From Daedaleopsis sinensis (Eukaryota; Basidiomycota; Agaricomycetes; Polyporales; Polyporaceae), in assembly GCA_033807695.1 (NCBI GenBank), contig CM066306.1, positions 434,001 through 498,000 on the forward strand: 64,000 bases of DNA, read 5' to 3'. A model generated the notes under the pieces. It was not told the origin of the DNA. It saw nothing but the letters and a program-made list of their open reading frames with translations, and did not search any database. A program made the translations under genes and the position numbers. Each line of letters opens with the position of its first letter. Positions within the stretch are counted from its first letter, which is position 1. Below are positions 9,820-19,836 of the stretch, piece after piece.

Positions 9820-12723
9820 GTGGGAGTCATGCCAAAGCAGACCTACGCAGGAATACTTGGTCGAAAGAACCGAGCGAAGGCGAACGCGAGCAGGCACTCA
9901 GCCAGGCTACTCGCAGCGGTGGACCCTCCCTCGCCGGATCAGCCCATGGACGACATCCCTATTGCCTCTGGCAACACACCTCCCCCATGCGAGCCTCAGA
10001 CATCGGTATCGACCAACCCTGGAAGTCAAAGAGACCTAGGCGACGCATCCGAGGTAACGACAACGAACGGACGGAAGGTCGGAGGAACTAAGGACGACGG
10101 CATGCAGACCGAAGTGGAAAGCGGCGCGAGAGGAGACGGCGGTGAGGGCCAAACAGGAGCACTCAGGGCCACGACCAGCGAGGTACGAGTCCTCCATAGA
10201 TGATAACACGAATTAAATCTCACATGAACGGACATGCAGCGGATGCAGGACATACGAACCTCCTCCCTGCCGCCGAGTTCGCCGGAGATACAAGCGTACA
10301 GCCCCATCAGCGACGGCGAGACCACTCCGCCGGGAGCCCTGCGAGCGGGGACCGAGACAGCCCGACCCCAGTACGCCCCACAAACTGCCCCAATCGTCGC
10401 TGGGAATCAGCACACGGTAGAAAGCAGCGACGATCTGTGGAAAGCGGTCACAACCCCTGGGCGACGAAGCCCCCCACTGAGGATCGAAGACCTTGAAGCA
10501 TCCGCGACGAGGATCTGGAACGAGACAGACAGGACGACGCCCACCCGAGCCGCAAATAGATTCGCACCGCTGGCCCAGTTCGTCGAGGAGACAGCGGACA
10601 CCTCCACCGAACAAGAAGATCAGGCGATGGAGGTCGCGGATGAAGGCGAAGTGCCGGAGACGGAGACGAGGAAGAGGCCGTGGCCGGAACAGCCGACCAG
10701 CGAAGAAAGGCGGAGGTCGGTGAGACAGAGGACGAACGAAGTACAATCTCGCCCAGTCGAGCACCCCCAACCGCCACCCAGCACGAACCCTTGGTTAAAC
10801 TCTGCCACAGCCTTCACCTTCACGCCAGCGAACACTGAGACGGAACACCTCCCAGCGACTCCGACACCGGGAAGTAGAGCATCCAGAAGATCGAGGAGCG
10901 TCCTGACCCTCAACATACCGCAGCCCCCTGCCCCGAGCCACCTGCAGACGACATCCACCACCCCCAGCGCCAACAGGAGCCTAACCAACCCCTTCCTCGC
11001 GCTCCCCACGCGAAGCGGGGGAGCAGGTGGAGGTCCAACCAGTATCCAGGACGAGCCGATGGACGTGGACCCTCAAACCTCAGTCGTTGACAAGGGGAAG
11101 GGGAAGGAAAGGGACCGCCCGCATGGGCACACAGACGGAGACGAGAGGTGCGGCTGCGGAATCTGCAGAAGGAAGGCGGACGACAATCTGCATCATGGTA
11201 ATCAACACCCTGCCGATGCGAGGACAACCACGAACAGAACGATGAACTCCACCGACAGCTACGCGAACCGAGCACCCACGACAACGGCGAACGCGATGCG
11301 CGCCCCGAGCACCCAGCTGCCGTCTGGCGTGAACGGTAGGGGGACAGCGGGCCCGAGCGGAGCATCGTCCATCAACGAGATTGCGGGACCGGGCGCGGCG
11401 ATGTGGTTGACACGACCGACGACAACAACGACAGGAATGCCAAACACGGCGCAAGCGAGCGCAACGAGATGGATACCGCCCACAGCAGGCAGCAACATGC
11501 AATACCCTGGTCTCGGAGCATCGCAAAACCAAATGCGGGACGGAATGGAAGCCCCTCCCCCACTGCCCATCAGAGGTGGTACGCCTCGCCTGCAAAATCA
11601 GATGGAGCATCCGCACTGGCAAGACTTCCGGGACGCGCTGCCGAGCATCCAGGAGACGACCGAATGGCCGACGATAGTGGGAAATTCCGCCACCGACGCA
11701 GATTTCCCAACGCCGGCACCGGAGAACGGGTGGCCGGAAGTGCATCGAGACGACCCCGAAGGACATCTACGCGGTCTCTCGATCCCATGGGTCCAGACGC
11801 TGTGGAAAATCGCGGTGGAACGCGTCGCGCTCATCAACGTCTTCAACTACCGCTACTCCACGAACGTCCGTACCAACAGGGAGATCGTCACAGCCCTCAC
11901 TGCATCGATATCCAAAATCGTACCAGACGTCGATTTCCACATCATCCCCCCAGAGATCACCCCCGGCCTCAACCCGGCTAACAAGACGGCGCCGACGCTG
12001 TGGGCGGTAGGGGGTCTGAGCGAGCAATCAGTCGCGACCCTTATCGAAGGGCGCGTGTGGGCGTTCAGGGCAATAACCTTCATGGCATACTCGCGAGCGG
12101 TCTCCATCCCAAGATGGGTTCTATCCCTAGAAGGATTCCTCGACTGCAACAGAGCAAACATTGAGGCGACAGTGGACTCAGTATTCTATTCCCCTCTTGT
12201 CTACAACCAAATCCTGGCTATGATTCGAGAAACACCGAGCTCGGCCGACAACGACGCGTTAACAACGGCAAACGCCATCCTCAGCTCGCTGGAGGTACAA
12301 ATCATCACGATGGCAAGCGGTGGAATCGTGGCGAACGTGTATATCGACTCTCCGACGCAGAGCATCCCGAGATGGAGAGAATGGGTCGCAGGACTTCGCA
12401 AAATGAAGTTCGGAATCTACTTGACGGCCACAGCCTACCCGAAGGAGATCACGTGGTGCGCTGGATGCAGGAGCGTCGACCACCCGGCGCACCTGTGCCC
12501 GTTCCCGAAAGTAGCCGACTGGAGAGGGCCGCAAGCCGGAGCAGCAACGCATGTGCCGATCCAACAGCAGGAGACCACGCAGGCGCACCAGGACGGCTAC
12601 ATCCCAAACCCAGCAGCACCGTTCCAACCGCACGCGCAGCCAGCGAGAGGGCACTTTGGAAGAGGACGAGGCAGGGCGAACGGAAGGGGCTTCCAGAGAG
12701 GGAGAGGTGCACGAGGTGCTTAG
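9820..12723 (+). CDS. LINE 1 ORF1 (gag-like, CCHC zinc knuckle)
   Basis: Seen: the main frame is open from 10234 to 12723 (829 codons). An upstream frame 9820-10182 (MGVMPKQTYAGILGRK) can be joined to it by removing a 57-bp intron-like segment (10183-10239, gtacga...atgcag), giving about 948 residues. The N-terminal half is low complexity, rich in Pro, Thr and Arg. A folded region lies near genomic 11750-12420 (IPWVQTLWKIAVERVALINV). It is followed by a knuckle CAGCRSVDHPAHLC (Cx2Cx4Hx4C) and a Gly/Arg-rich tail (RGHFGRGRGRANGRGFQ). Known: LINE ORF1 proteins coat element RNA. Odd: a sense-strand intron should be lost on retrotransposition, so this segment may instead separate two overlapping starts; the ATG at 10234 lies at its 3' end. 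Confidence 0.85.
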
Positions 12724-13056
12724 GAACGAGAACTGGAGGGACACACGGACGTTTGAACGCGACGGAAACTGGACTACTCTGATATGTCGAAAAGCTTGGA
12801 CTTAGTATGGACCTGATAAACGCTGAGAAAATATATAGTGATGGAGAGACCTGCCCAACACGATGACACAAAGATAGCTACTAGACCTGAAGCACCCTAT
12901 ATACTGACTCTAAGAGTACAGGAAGGTGTGGAATGTCAATAACGGTTACCTTATTCAAGGTCGACGACACCGAGCGTACGCTGAAGCGAGAGTAATGGTA
13001 ACACACGAAATCGCACGTCGCCCTGCCTGTCGGGCTGATAGGCTTGGACATGGGAT

Positions 13057-16000
13057 ATGGCTGTACCCGTGTTGACTACTGCAGCTGCACACAATACACA
13101 ATCGAGACATACAAACATAACGGACGAATTACTGGCAAACGGATCTCAGCGCACTGATGCCTCTAGAGCGGCTGATGACTCCCGCACCGGTAACGGCTGC
13201 GATGACGGAGGCACCAGAATCGGAGGTGCGGCGGACTCGAGTCGCCAAGACGTGAGTACGGGCTTGATGGAAGAGGACGAGGTGGATAGAGATGAAGGGA
13301 GCGAGGAGAATAGAGATGAGGGAAATGGAGAGACAAGTGCGAACACGCGGAGTGGAAGAAGAGCGAAAATCGCGAGCGGAAGGCTGACGATCGGATCACT
13401 AAACATGAGAGGATACGGGACAATGAGTCAGAACAATGCAACGGAAAAATGGTTATGCATTAATCAGCTGATGAGGGATAGGAGGATTGGCATCCTAGCG
13501 GTACAAGAAACGCACCTCACAGACGAGCGAATAGCGCTACTGAACTCGCTCTTTAGTGCGACATTGATGATAGTAGGGTCGCCGGACCCAGATAATGCGA
13601 CAGCAGCGAGAGGAGTGGCAGTAGTTTTCAATAAAAGGATAATCGATGTCGACAAGATAAACACGAAATGTCTAGTCGAGGGAAGAGCGATGATGATCAG
13701 CTTCTGGTGGACAGACGACAAGGAGTTCACGCTCCTGAACATATACGCCCCAAATAGAGAGCAGGAAAATGCGAACTTCTGGAGAAACCTAGAAGAGCTG
13801 ATGTCCAGGAGAACGATGCAGAGACCGGACATTATGCTGGGCGATTTTAATATGGTTGAATCGGCGACTGACAGGATTCCGCACCACAGTGACTCGAGAG
13901 AGTCAGTCGATGCATTGAAGACCCTCTGCACGAAACTGGAGGTGGTGGATGGATTCAGACTGCGATACAAGAAGGCACTAAGATTCTCGTACCTCCAAAA
14001 AGCAACAGGCAGCCAGTCGCGAATAGATAGAGCGTACATGAACAGATCGTGGGCTGAGAGGGCGGAAGATTGGTCGTACAACCCCCCGGGCTTCTTGACA
14101 GACCACCAGCTGCTGACTTTCTCTCTTGCGAACTACGGTAGACCAGACACGGGGAAGGGCAGGTGGGCGATCCCTGATCTCCTAATGACGGATGGCCATT
14201 TCCTGTCAACAGTTAGGTCAATAGGACTGCGAGCGCAGGCAAGACTCGAAAGCATAGTCGAGAGATCGGATACAGCGAATGCACAATTTATCTTGACAAT
14301 GATGAAAGAAGAAATCATCACTGCGGCGAAACTCAGAGCGAAGGAAAAGGTGCCGAAGATCGTAGCAAGAATCAGTGCTCTCAGGAAGGACCTGAAGAGC
14401 ACCCTGAATAAGAAATGCAACGGAGATGAGGAAGCTGAGAAGAGAACCTTGAATGCGGCATTGATCCAGGAAAGGATAGCCGAACTAGAGATGAAAAGAT
14501 TCACGTCGAATAGACAAGCAGTAGCGGGCAACGCCTGGATGAAGGGGGAGACGATATCAAAATATTGGTACAAAATCAATGCTCAGGCAAAGCAAAGCAC
14601 GATCATCTATGAACTTGTGGACAAAAGAAGAGAGGAAGGGAGAGGCAGGAGGACGGTATGCGCAACGCACCTGATGACCGATGTTGCAAGAGCACATTAT
14701 GACTCCCTCCAGGACGACCCGACAAGAGACATCATTGAGCAAGCTTCGGCGATAGACGAGACCCTATCCAAAGTAAGGGTCAGCCTCTCAACCAGAGATA
14801 AGGGCGTGATCGCGAGGAGACTCACCAGAAACGAGGTCGAGCGTGCGATTGATGAAGCGGCATTGGGAAAGGCGGCGGGCATGGACGGAATTCCGGCAGA
14901 GCTCTGGAAGCTACTACTAAAGTGGTGGAGGAAACCTAGGAAAGGGGAGGAGGGACAGAGACAGAGAGAGGTAGATGTAGTAAAGCTCCTCCAGGCGGCG
15001 TACAACGACATTGAGACGCACGGCACGATAAGCGCTAGTTTCGCGGAAGGATGGATATGCCCGATCTTCAAGAAAGGAGATATGCGAGATATGGGTAACT
15101 ACAGACCAATCACCATCCTCAACACTGACTACAAAATCATGACAAGAGCATTAGCAAACAAACTAGCACAAGTCGTAGGCGAATTGGTACATCCAGACCA
15201 GGCGGGATTCGTCCCCGGCAGGAGGATCCACGACCATATACGTCTGTCGAAGATGATCCTAGAATACGCAGAAGCCGAGGAGACGAATGGCGTCATAGTG
15301 GCACTGGACCAGGAAAAGGCCTACGATAGAATCAACCATGATTATTTGTGGCGGGTCCTCGCCAGAATGAACCTACCAAAGAACTTCATTGATACTATCA
15401 AAGCCCTGTATGCAAATGCTACGAGTGTGGTAATGATTAACGGGATCCCGAGCAAGTCTTTCAACATCACCAGAGGAGTACGGCAGGGTGACCCGGTATC
15501 GTGCCTACTGTTCGACCTCGCGATTGAGCCACTTGCAGTGGAACTTAGAGAATCGACACTCAAAGGGTATGACATCCCGGGAATACGTGAACGTATCATT
15601 GCGACACTGTTCGCAGACGATACGACGGTATACCTATCAGAACACGACGACTACGACACACTCCAGGAGATCTTGGACAGATGGTGCAGTGCCTCGAGAG
15701 CCAAATTCAACGAAGGGAAGACCGAATTCATCCCGATTGGAACAGAAATCTTTCGGGAAAGTATCCGGGAGGGGTCAGCAAAGTGCAAGCTGGCAGAGAC
15801 ACTGCCACAGGATGCGGACCTGATTGGAGACGGACGGTCGGTCAGATCACTTGGTGCGAGACTTGGGAACAGGATAGAGGAAGAGGAGCCGTGGAACAAG
15901 ATTGTTGAAACAATAGAAGCGAGACTGAGCTCGTGGGACAAAAGGCAGCCGACAATGCAGGGCAGGGCCCTGATCGTGCAGACGGAAGTGGGGGGAAGGA

Positions 16001-18252
16001 CGCAGTTTCTCGCGGTGGCGCAGGGAATGCCGAAGACAATAGAAGCTAAACTCACCACAATAATTGTAAAATTTGTTTGGAAAGGAGAGAACAAGCCACG
16101 AATTAAACGTGAAATGCTGTATGAACCAGTGGAGAAAGGTGGACTAGGACTCCTCGACCTTGAGACGAGGAATGAAGCTATCGAGCTAATGTGGACCAAG
16201 AGGTACCTGGAACTCACCTCAGCGAGACCAACATGGGCGAAAGTGGCGGACATATTGATGGCAAAGGCGATCGCTGCGAAAGACAGGAAGGTAGGAAGGG
16301 ACGTCAGGCTGAATTGCTTCCTACAAGATTGGGATGTCAGCACCCATCGCGCGGCAAAACTACCGACAGACCTGCGGAGAATGGTGAAAACGGCAAATGC
16401 GTACAACGTGAGGATTGAGCTGAGCAAACCGAAGAAGGAACTTCTGGAAGCTTTTCCGATATGGTACCACATAGGAAAGTCGGCGAGGAAGCTACTGCAT
16501 AACTCGAAGACGGGACTTTGCCTCAGAAGCAGACATGGGGTAAGAACCACCCTTGACGCGCAGAGAGTTGCGACCAGGCTGGAGCGCAGCGGTGATGTCG
16601 GAAGAGGAACGGTACACACATCTATGGCAGCGTGTCAGTGCACCGACTGTGAGGTGGACAGGGTAAGTAGAGGATGTGCGCACCCAAATGCATGTGCCCT
16701 GGCGGCCAAAAGAGCCCTCGACGCGCTGCACCCTATATGGAGGCCGAACGAGACAGGTGAAAGCGACGGACTATCTCTGCCCCGAGCTAGATTAGACCGA
16801 AGCCGGGAGGACGTTGCAGATGATGAAGGATGGATAACCTTCAATCCGAGAATGTCGGAGGAACTTCCTCTTGCTGGCGCCTTCAGGCTGTTCGGACCGA
16901 AATACTCTGATGAGAATGGACATGTGACCCGCGCAGTTAAGCGCCCTCCACGAGGGCCAGGGGCGGGAGAGCAAGTGATAACCGCATACACGGATGGATC
17001 GGCCCTGAATAGAGGAGCAGCGAACCAAAGAGCAGGAGCCGGCATATGGGTAGCAGACGGAGACGCGAGGAATGCAGCTCTGAGGGTGCCAGGGAAGCAG
17101 ACGAATCAGTGCGCAGAAATATATGCAGTTGCGGCCCTCACAACTCGTGTACACGGTACAAAGCCCCTCCGGATCATGACGGACTCGAAATACGTCATTG
17201 AAGGCATGACGAAGTATGCGGAGAGGTGGGAGGACGAAGGATGGACGGGAGTGAAGAATGCAGAAGAGCTGAAAGACCTGCTGGCAAGACTGCGAAGTAG
17301 GTCGGCAGTAACCACTTTTAAGTGGGTCAAGGGACATACCGGAGTCCTGGGGAACGAGAGAGCGGACAAACTAGCAAAGGAAGGGGCGGACAAAACTGAG
17401 ACCGTAGAGCTACCTGGGGTGGACACGAAATTCGTAAGGGATAGTGTCAAACTGAGCGCACTCACGCAGAACGTTGCATATAAGAGGATCAGAAGAAGTA
17501 AGAGTGAGCGAGAAACGGCGAGGAAGGCGACCTATAACACAATGGAGAGGATCGTTGCGACAATGGAGGAGGACCTGAAACAGAAGATTGAGAAGAGCAC
17601 CCTGTGGAAAGCAGTCCGACGTACGGGAATGAGGAAAGGCCTGCGCGACTTCTGGTGGAAGTCGTTCCATGACGCACTGAGGATAGGCAGATATTGGGAG
17701 AACCTTGACGGATACGAGAACCGTGCGGTGTGCGCAACCTGCGGGGCGACGGAAACCCTGGAACACATACTGATGGAATGTGATATCCTGGGGCAAAGAA
17801 TGCTATGGAGACTGGTGAAGAAGATGGCAGAGAGAATGAACCTCCCGGCATACCCGATAAGCTACGGATCAATACTTGGTAGCCCTGCTCTAACAATGGC
17901 GTATGTCTGTGAGAAAGGGCCACCGGTGGCAGATAGATTCTACAGGATGGTAATACCTGAAACCGCGCATCTGATATGGAAGATACGGTGCGAAAGAGTC
18001 ATCCAGAGGGGCGGCGAGGTGGACAAATTCCACACAAAAGCCGAGATAATCGCGAGATGGAGCAGAGCCATCGAGCGGAGAGCGGAAATGGACATATATG
18101 TTGCTAAGAAGTTCAAAGGGCCGAAGACGGCGAGCAGACGGCTGGTGGACGATACATGGCGATTGATTGCTGGCAAGGGTGTCCCGATGAGGACCGTGCT
18201 AGCGGGGTTTTTAGTGGGTAGACCGCACCGTGCGAACGACGGGATCGGCTGA
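13057..18252 (+). CDS. LINE 1 ORF2: endonuclease, reverse transcriptase, RNase H
   Basis: Seen: 1731 codons, uninterrupted. The N-terminus (about residues 110-345) is an AP-type endonuclease: SLNMRGYG, ILAVQETHLTD, DIMLGDFNM, SRIDRAYMN, LTDHQLL. Reverse transcriptase (about 600-920) shows NYRPITILNTDYKI, HPDQAGFVPGRRIHDHI, VALDQEKAYDRINH, GVRQGDPVSCLLFDLA and the catalytic FADD. RNase H (about 1305-1450) has YTDGSALNRG, QCAEIYAVAAL, MTDSKYVIEG and WVKGHTGVLGNERADKLA, supplying the acidic quartet. A C-terminal CATCGATETLEHILMEC fits a zf-RVT finger. It lies 333 bp after ORF1. Known: the enzyme nicks the target and primes cDNA synthesis there. All catalytic motifs I can check are present, so it may be active. 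Confidence 0.96.
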   Translation: MAVPVLTTAAAHNTQSRHTNITDELLANGSQRTDASRAADDSRTGNGCDDGGTRIGGAADSSRQDVSTGLMEEDEVDRDEGSEENRDEGNGETSANTRSGRRAKIASGRLTIGSLNMRGYGTMSQNNATEKWLCINQLMRDRRIGILAVQETHLTDERIALLNSLFSATLMIVGSPDPDNATAARGVAVVFNKRIIDVDKINTKCLVEGRAMMISFWWTDDKEFTLLNIYAPNREQENANFWRNLEELMSRRTMQRPDIMLGDFNMVESATDRIPHHSDSRESVDALKTLCTKLEVVDGFRLRYKKALRFSYLQKATGSQSRIDRAYMNRSWAERAEDWSYNPPGFLTDHQLLTFSLANYGRPDTGKGRWAIPDLLMTDGHFLSTVRSIGLRAQARLESIVERSDTANAQFILTMMKEEIITAAKLRAKEKVPKIVARISALRKDLKSTLNKKCNGDEEAEKRTLNAALIQERIAELEMKRFTSNRQAVAGNAWMKGETISKYWYKINAQAKQSTIIYELVDKRREEGRGRRTVCATHLMTDVARAHYDSLQDDPTRDIIEQASAIDETLSKVRVSLSTRDKGVIARRLTRNEVERAIDEAALGKAAGMDGIPAELWKLLLKWWRKPRKGEEGQRQREVDVVKLLQAAYNDIETHGTISASFAEGWICPIFKKGDMRDMGNYRPITILNTDYKIMTRALANKLAQVVGELVHPDQAGFVPGRRIHDHIRLSKMILEYAEAEETNGVIVALDQEKAYDRINHDYLWRVLARMNLPKNFIDTIKALYANATSVVMINGIPSKSFNITRGVRQGDPVSCLLFDLAIEPLAVELRESTLKGYDIPGIRERIIATLFADDTTVYLSEHDDYDTLQEILDRWCSASRAKFNEGKTEFIPIGTEIFRESIREGSAKCKLAETLPQDADLIGDGRSVRSLGARLGNRIEEEEPWNKIVETIEARLSSWDKRQPTMQGRALIVQTEVGGRTQFLAVAQGMPKTIEAKLTTIIVKFVWKGENKPRIKREMLYEPVEKGGLGLLDLETRNEAIELMWTKRYLELTSARPTWAKVADILMAKAIAAKDRKVGRDVRLNCFLQDWDVSTHRAAKLPTDLRRMVKTANAYNVRIELSKPKKELLEAFPIWYHIGKSARKLLHNSKTGLCLRSRHGVRTTLDAQRVATRLERSGDVGRGTVHTSMAACQCTDCEVDRVSRGCAHPNACALAAKRALDALHPIWRPNETGESDGLSLPRARLDRSREDVADDEGWITFNPRMSEELPLAGAFRLFGPKYSDENGHVTRAVKRPPRGPGAGEQVITAYTDGSALNRGAANQRAGAGIWVADGDARNAALRVPGKQTNQCAEIYAVAALTTRVHGTKPLRIMTDSKYVIEGMTKYAERWEDEGWTGVKNAEELKDLLARLRSRSAVTTFKWVKGHTGVLGNERADKLAKEGADKTETVELPGVDTKFVRDSVKLSALTQNVAYKRIRRSKSERETARKATYNTMERIVATMEEDLKQKIEKSTLWKAVRRTGMRKGLRDFWWKSFHDALRIGRYWENLDGYENRAVCATCGATETLEHILMECDILGQRMLWRLVKKMAERMNLPAYPISYGSILGSPALTMAYVCEKGPPVADRFYRMVIPETAHLIWKIRCERVIQRGGEVDKFHTKAEIIARWSRAIERRAEMDIYVAKKFKGPKTASRRLVDDTWRLIAGKGVPMRTVLAGFLVGRPHRANDGIG

Positions 18253-18406
18253 TCCGTCGGGTCCGTCGCACCGGGAGTCCCACACGGCAGCTTATAAACT
18301 GCGTGCGCAATGCATTTTCCCCTGGTGCTGATACTACAACATCAACCATGCGTAGCCTGTCGGAGGGCAATATCCTGATGACAGGTCAGCACTGCTAAAA
18401 AAAAAA
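18253..18406 (+). other. LINE 1 3' UTR and poly(A) tail
   Basis: About 144 bases of non-coding sequence after the ORF2 stop, followed by ten A residues at 18397-18406 directly abutting the target-site duplication. This is the usual 3' end of a target-primed insertion and fixes the orientation as plus. Confidence 0.88.
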
Positions 18407-18420
18407 GTGATCGTCAAGCT
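18407..18420. repeat. Target-site duplication, right copy (LINE 1)
   Basis: GTGATCGTCAAGCT, identical to 3339-3352; the DUF4246 reading frame continues immediately after it. Confidence 0.93.
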
Positions 18421-19072
18421 CGCCAACATTGTCCTCACTCCAGAGAACCCGAAGTACCCTGGGGGCTCATGGCACGTCGAAGGCATGGCGAACGAGCGCA
18501 TCGTTGCGACAGGCCTTTACTACTACGGATGCGAGAACATCACCGAATCGCGACTCGAGTTCCGCGCGGCTGTAGGCGACGAAGACGCTGCTAGTGAGCT
18601 GCCGTACCAGCAGAGTGATCACCGCGGATACGTGGTCGCGTACGGTTTCGGGACCGACCATTACCTGAATCAGACACTTGGGCATATTGTCGCGGAGGAG
18701 GACAAATGCATTGCCTTCCCAAACATCTACCAGCATTGCGTCAACGAGTTCGAGCTCGCGGACCCGTCGAAGCCCGGATACCGGAAGATCCTGTGCTTCT
18801 TCTTGGTCAACCCAGACGTGGAGATCTTATCGACGACCGTCATACCACCTCAGCAAGCGGTCTGGTCGATCAACGAGCTAGAAAAGTCTGCCGCGCTGGG
18901 AAGGCTGCCGCAGGAGTTGTTCAATATGGTCGCAGGGTACGTGAGAGAGGGTGTGATGACTCGTGAAGAGGCGGAGGAGGAGCAACGGAAGTTGATGGCA
19001 GAGCGGGGCAATTTCGTTATGGAGCACAACGAGAGGGTGTATGAGTTGGGGTTCGCCATGTGTGAACATTAG
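18421..19072 (+). pseudogene. DUF4246 protein copy 1, 3' part
   Basis: Seen: continues in frame the protein broken at 3352: WHVEGMANERIVATGLYYYG, ENITESRLEFR, GYVVAYGFGTDHYLNQTLGH, CIAFPNIYQHCV, KPGYRKILCFFLVNPD, and ends YELGFAMCEH at 19072. It aligns along its whole length with the 3' end of the intact copy and has no internal stop. It lacks its own start and the first two thirds of the protein, so it is unlikely to be expressed alone. The open frame shows that the insertion is the only obvious lesion. Confidence 0.9.
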
Positions 19073-19836
19073 AGTACATAAGTATCATTGATGGGACCGT
19101 GTTGCTTCACCGTGATCTTCGAAGTTGTGAGTGTTCATGTGGATAAGAAAGCTTGGAGGCGGCGTGATATACCTCAACAAGCGGGCTGGAAAGTTGAGAC
19201 TTGCCGTACCAACCTGACCATCTGTCAGGCTGACAGATCTACATGTGCAGTGAGGCAGACATATGAGAGCGGTGAACGCGCCACTTATTCTGCAAAGGCA
19301 CGATCGCCGTGAGTGTTGTACAACTGTAGACGAATTTTGATCGTTGAACATCGACCTACTCATTTTATCTACCGTGTCAGGCGCGGTCTACCTTGACAAC
19401 TTGAACGGATAAGTCGAAGGTGGTAGAAACTACTAAGTAGAAAGAATATCATGATTCATCGATATCCATCATCCACTCGGATGACTCAAAAGCGGAGTCG
19501 GTTGCGGAGTCCGAAAAGGACTTAAACGCCACCCCGCCGCCTTGGTCCTTTGCAACTTCAAGCCCCCCCGCAGTCGCCCGCCACCCGCCCGCCGCCACCA
19601 GCGGACCCGCGCCTGTCGCCAACATCGCTGTCTGACTCGGACTCACGATTGTTCATTGTGACAAGTGATAGTAAGCACGATCCATAAGCTTTACCTGGAT
19701 GGCTCAAAAGAGAAAGACACACGGTTCGGTTGTAGCAGTGATCAATCTAGATCACCCCTAGGCCTTTCCACGAGCACATAAAGGGAGGCCTACGACTTCA
19801 AGACTCTTGAGATAGCTTTCGACGCACCGAACCTTC
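19073..19836. other. Intergenic between the DUF4246 copies
   Basis: No gene supported. It holds the 3' flank of copy 1 and the presumed promoter of copy 2. Confidence 0.5.

Larger units (their letters stand above)
3353..18406 (+). mobile_element. 15-kb non-LTR retrotransposon insertion (LINE 1, Tad1-like)
   Basis: Seen: the insertion is bounded by a 14-bp direct repeat of the target gene and ends in ten A residues (18397-18406). The 3' half (about 9.8-18.25 kb) holds ORF1 with a CCHC knuckle and ORF2 with AP endonuclease, reverse transcriptase and RNase H. The 5' 6 kb holds an ASCH-domain gene, another plus-strand ORF (5404-6273) and a minus-strand gene with introns. The plus strand is purine-rich throughout, much like the LINE ORFs. 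Known: Tad1-group elements with these two ORFs are usually about 6-8 kb. Inference: either this is an unusually long LINE that carries cargo at its 5' end, or another element nested into its 5' region after insertion. The flanking duplication fits both. ORFs 1 and 2 are open, so the copy looks young. Confidence 0.85.

Noticed and set aside
15651..16619. 322-codon minus-strand frame inside LINE 1 ORF2
   Set aside because: It lies entirely opposite the reverse transcriptase region; low codon bias support and no homology recognised, so it is a shadow of ORF2.
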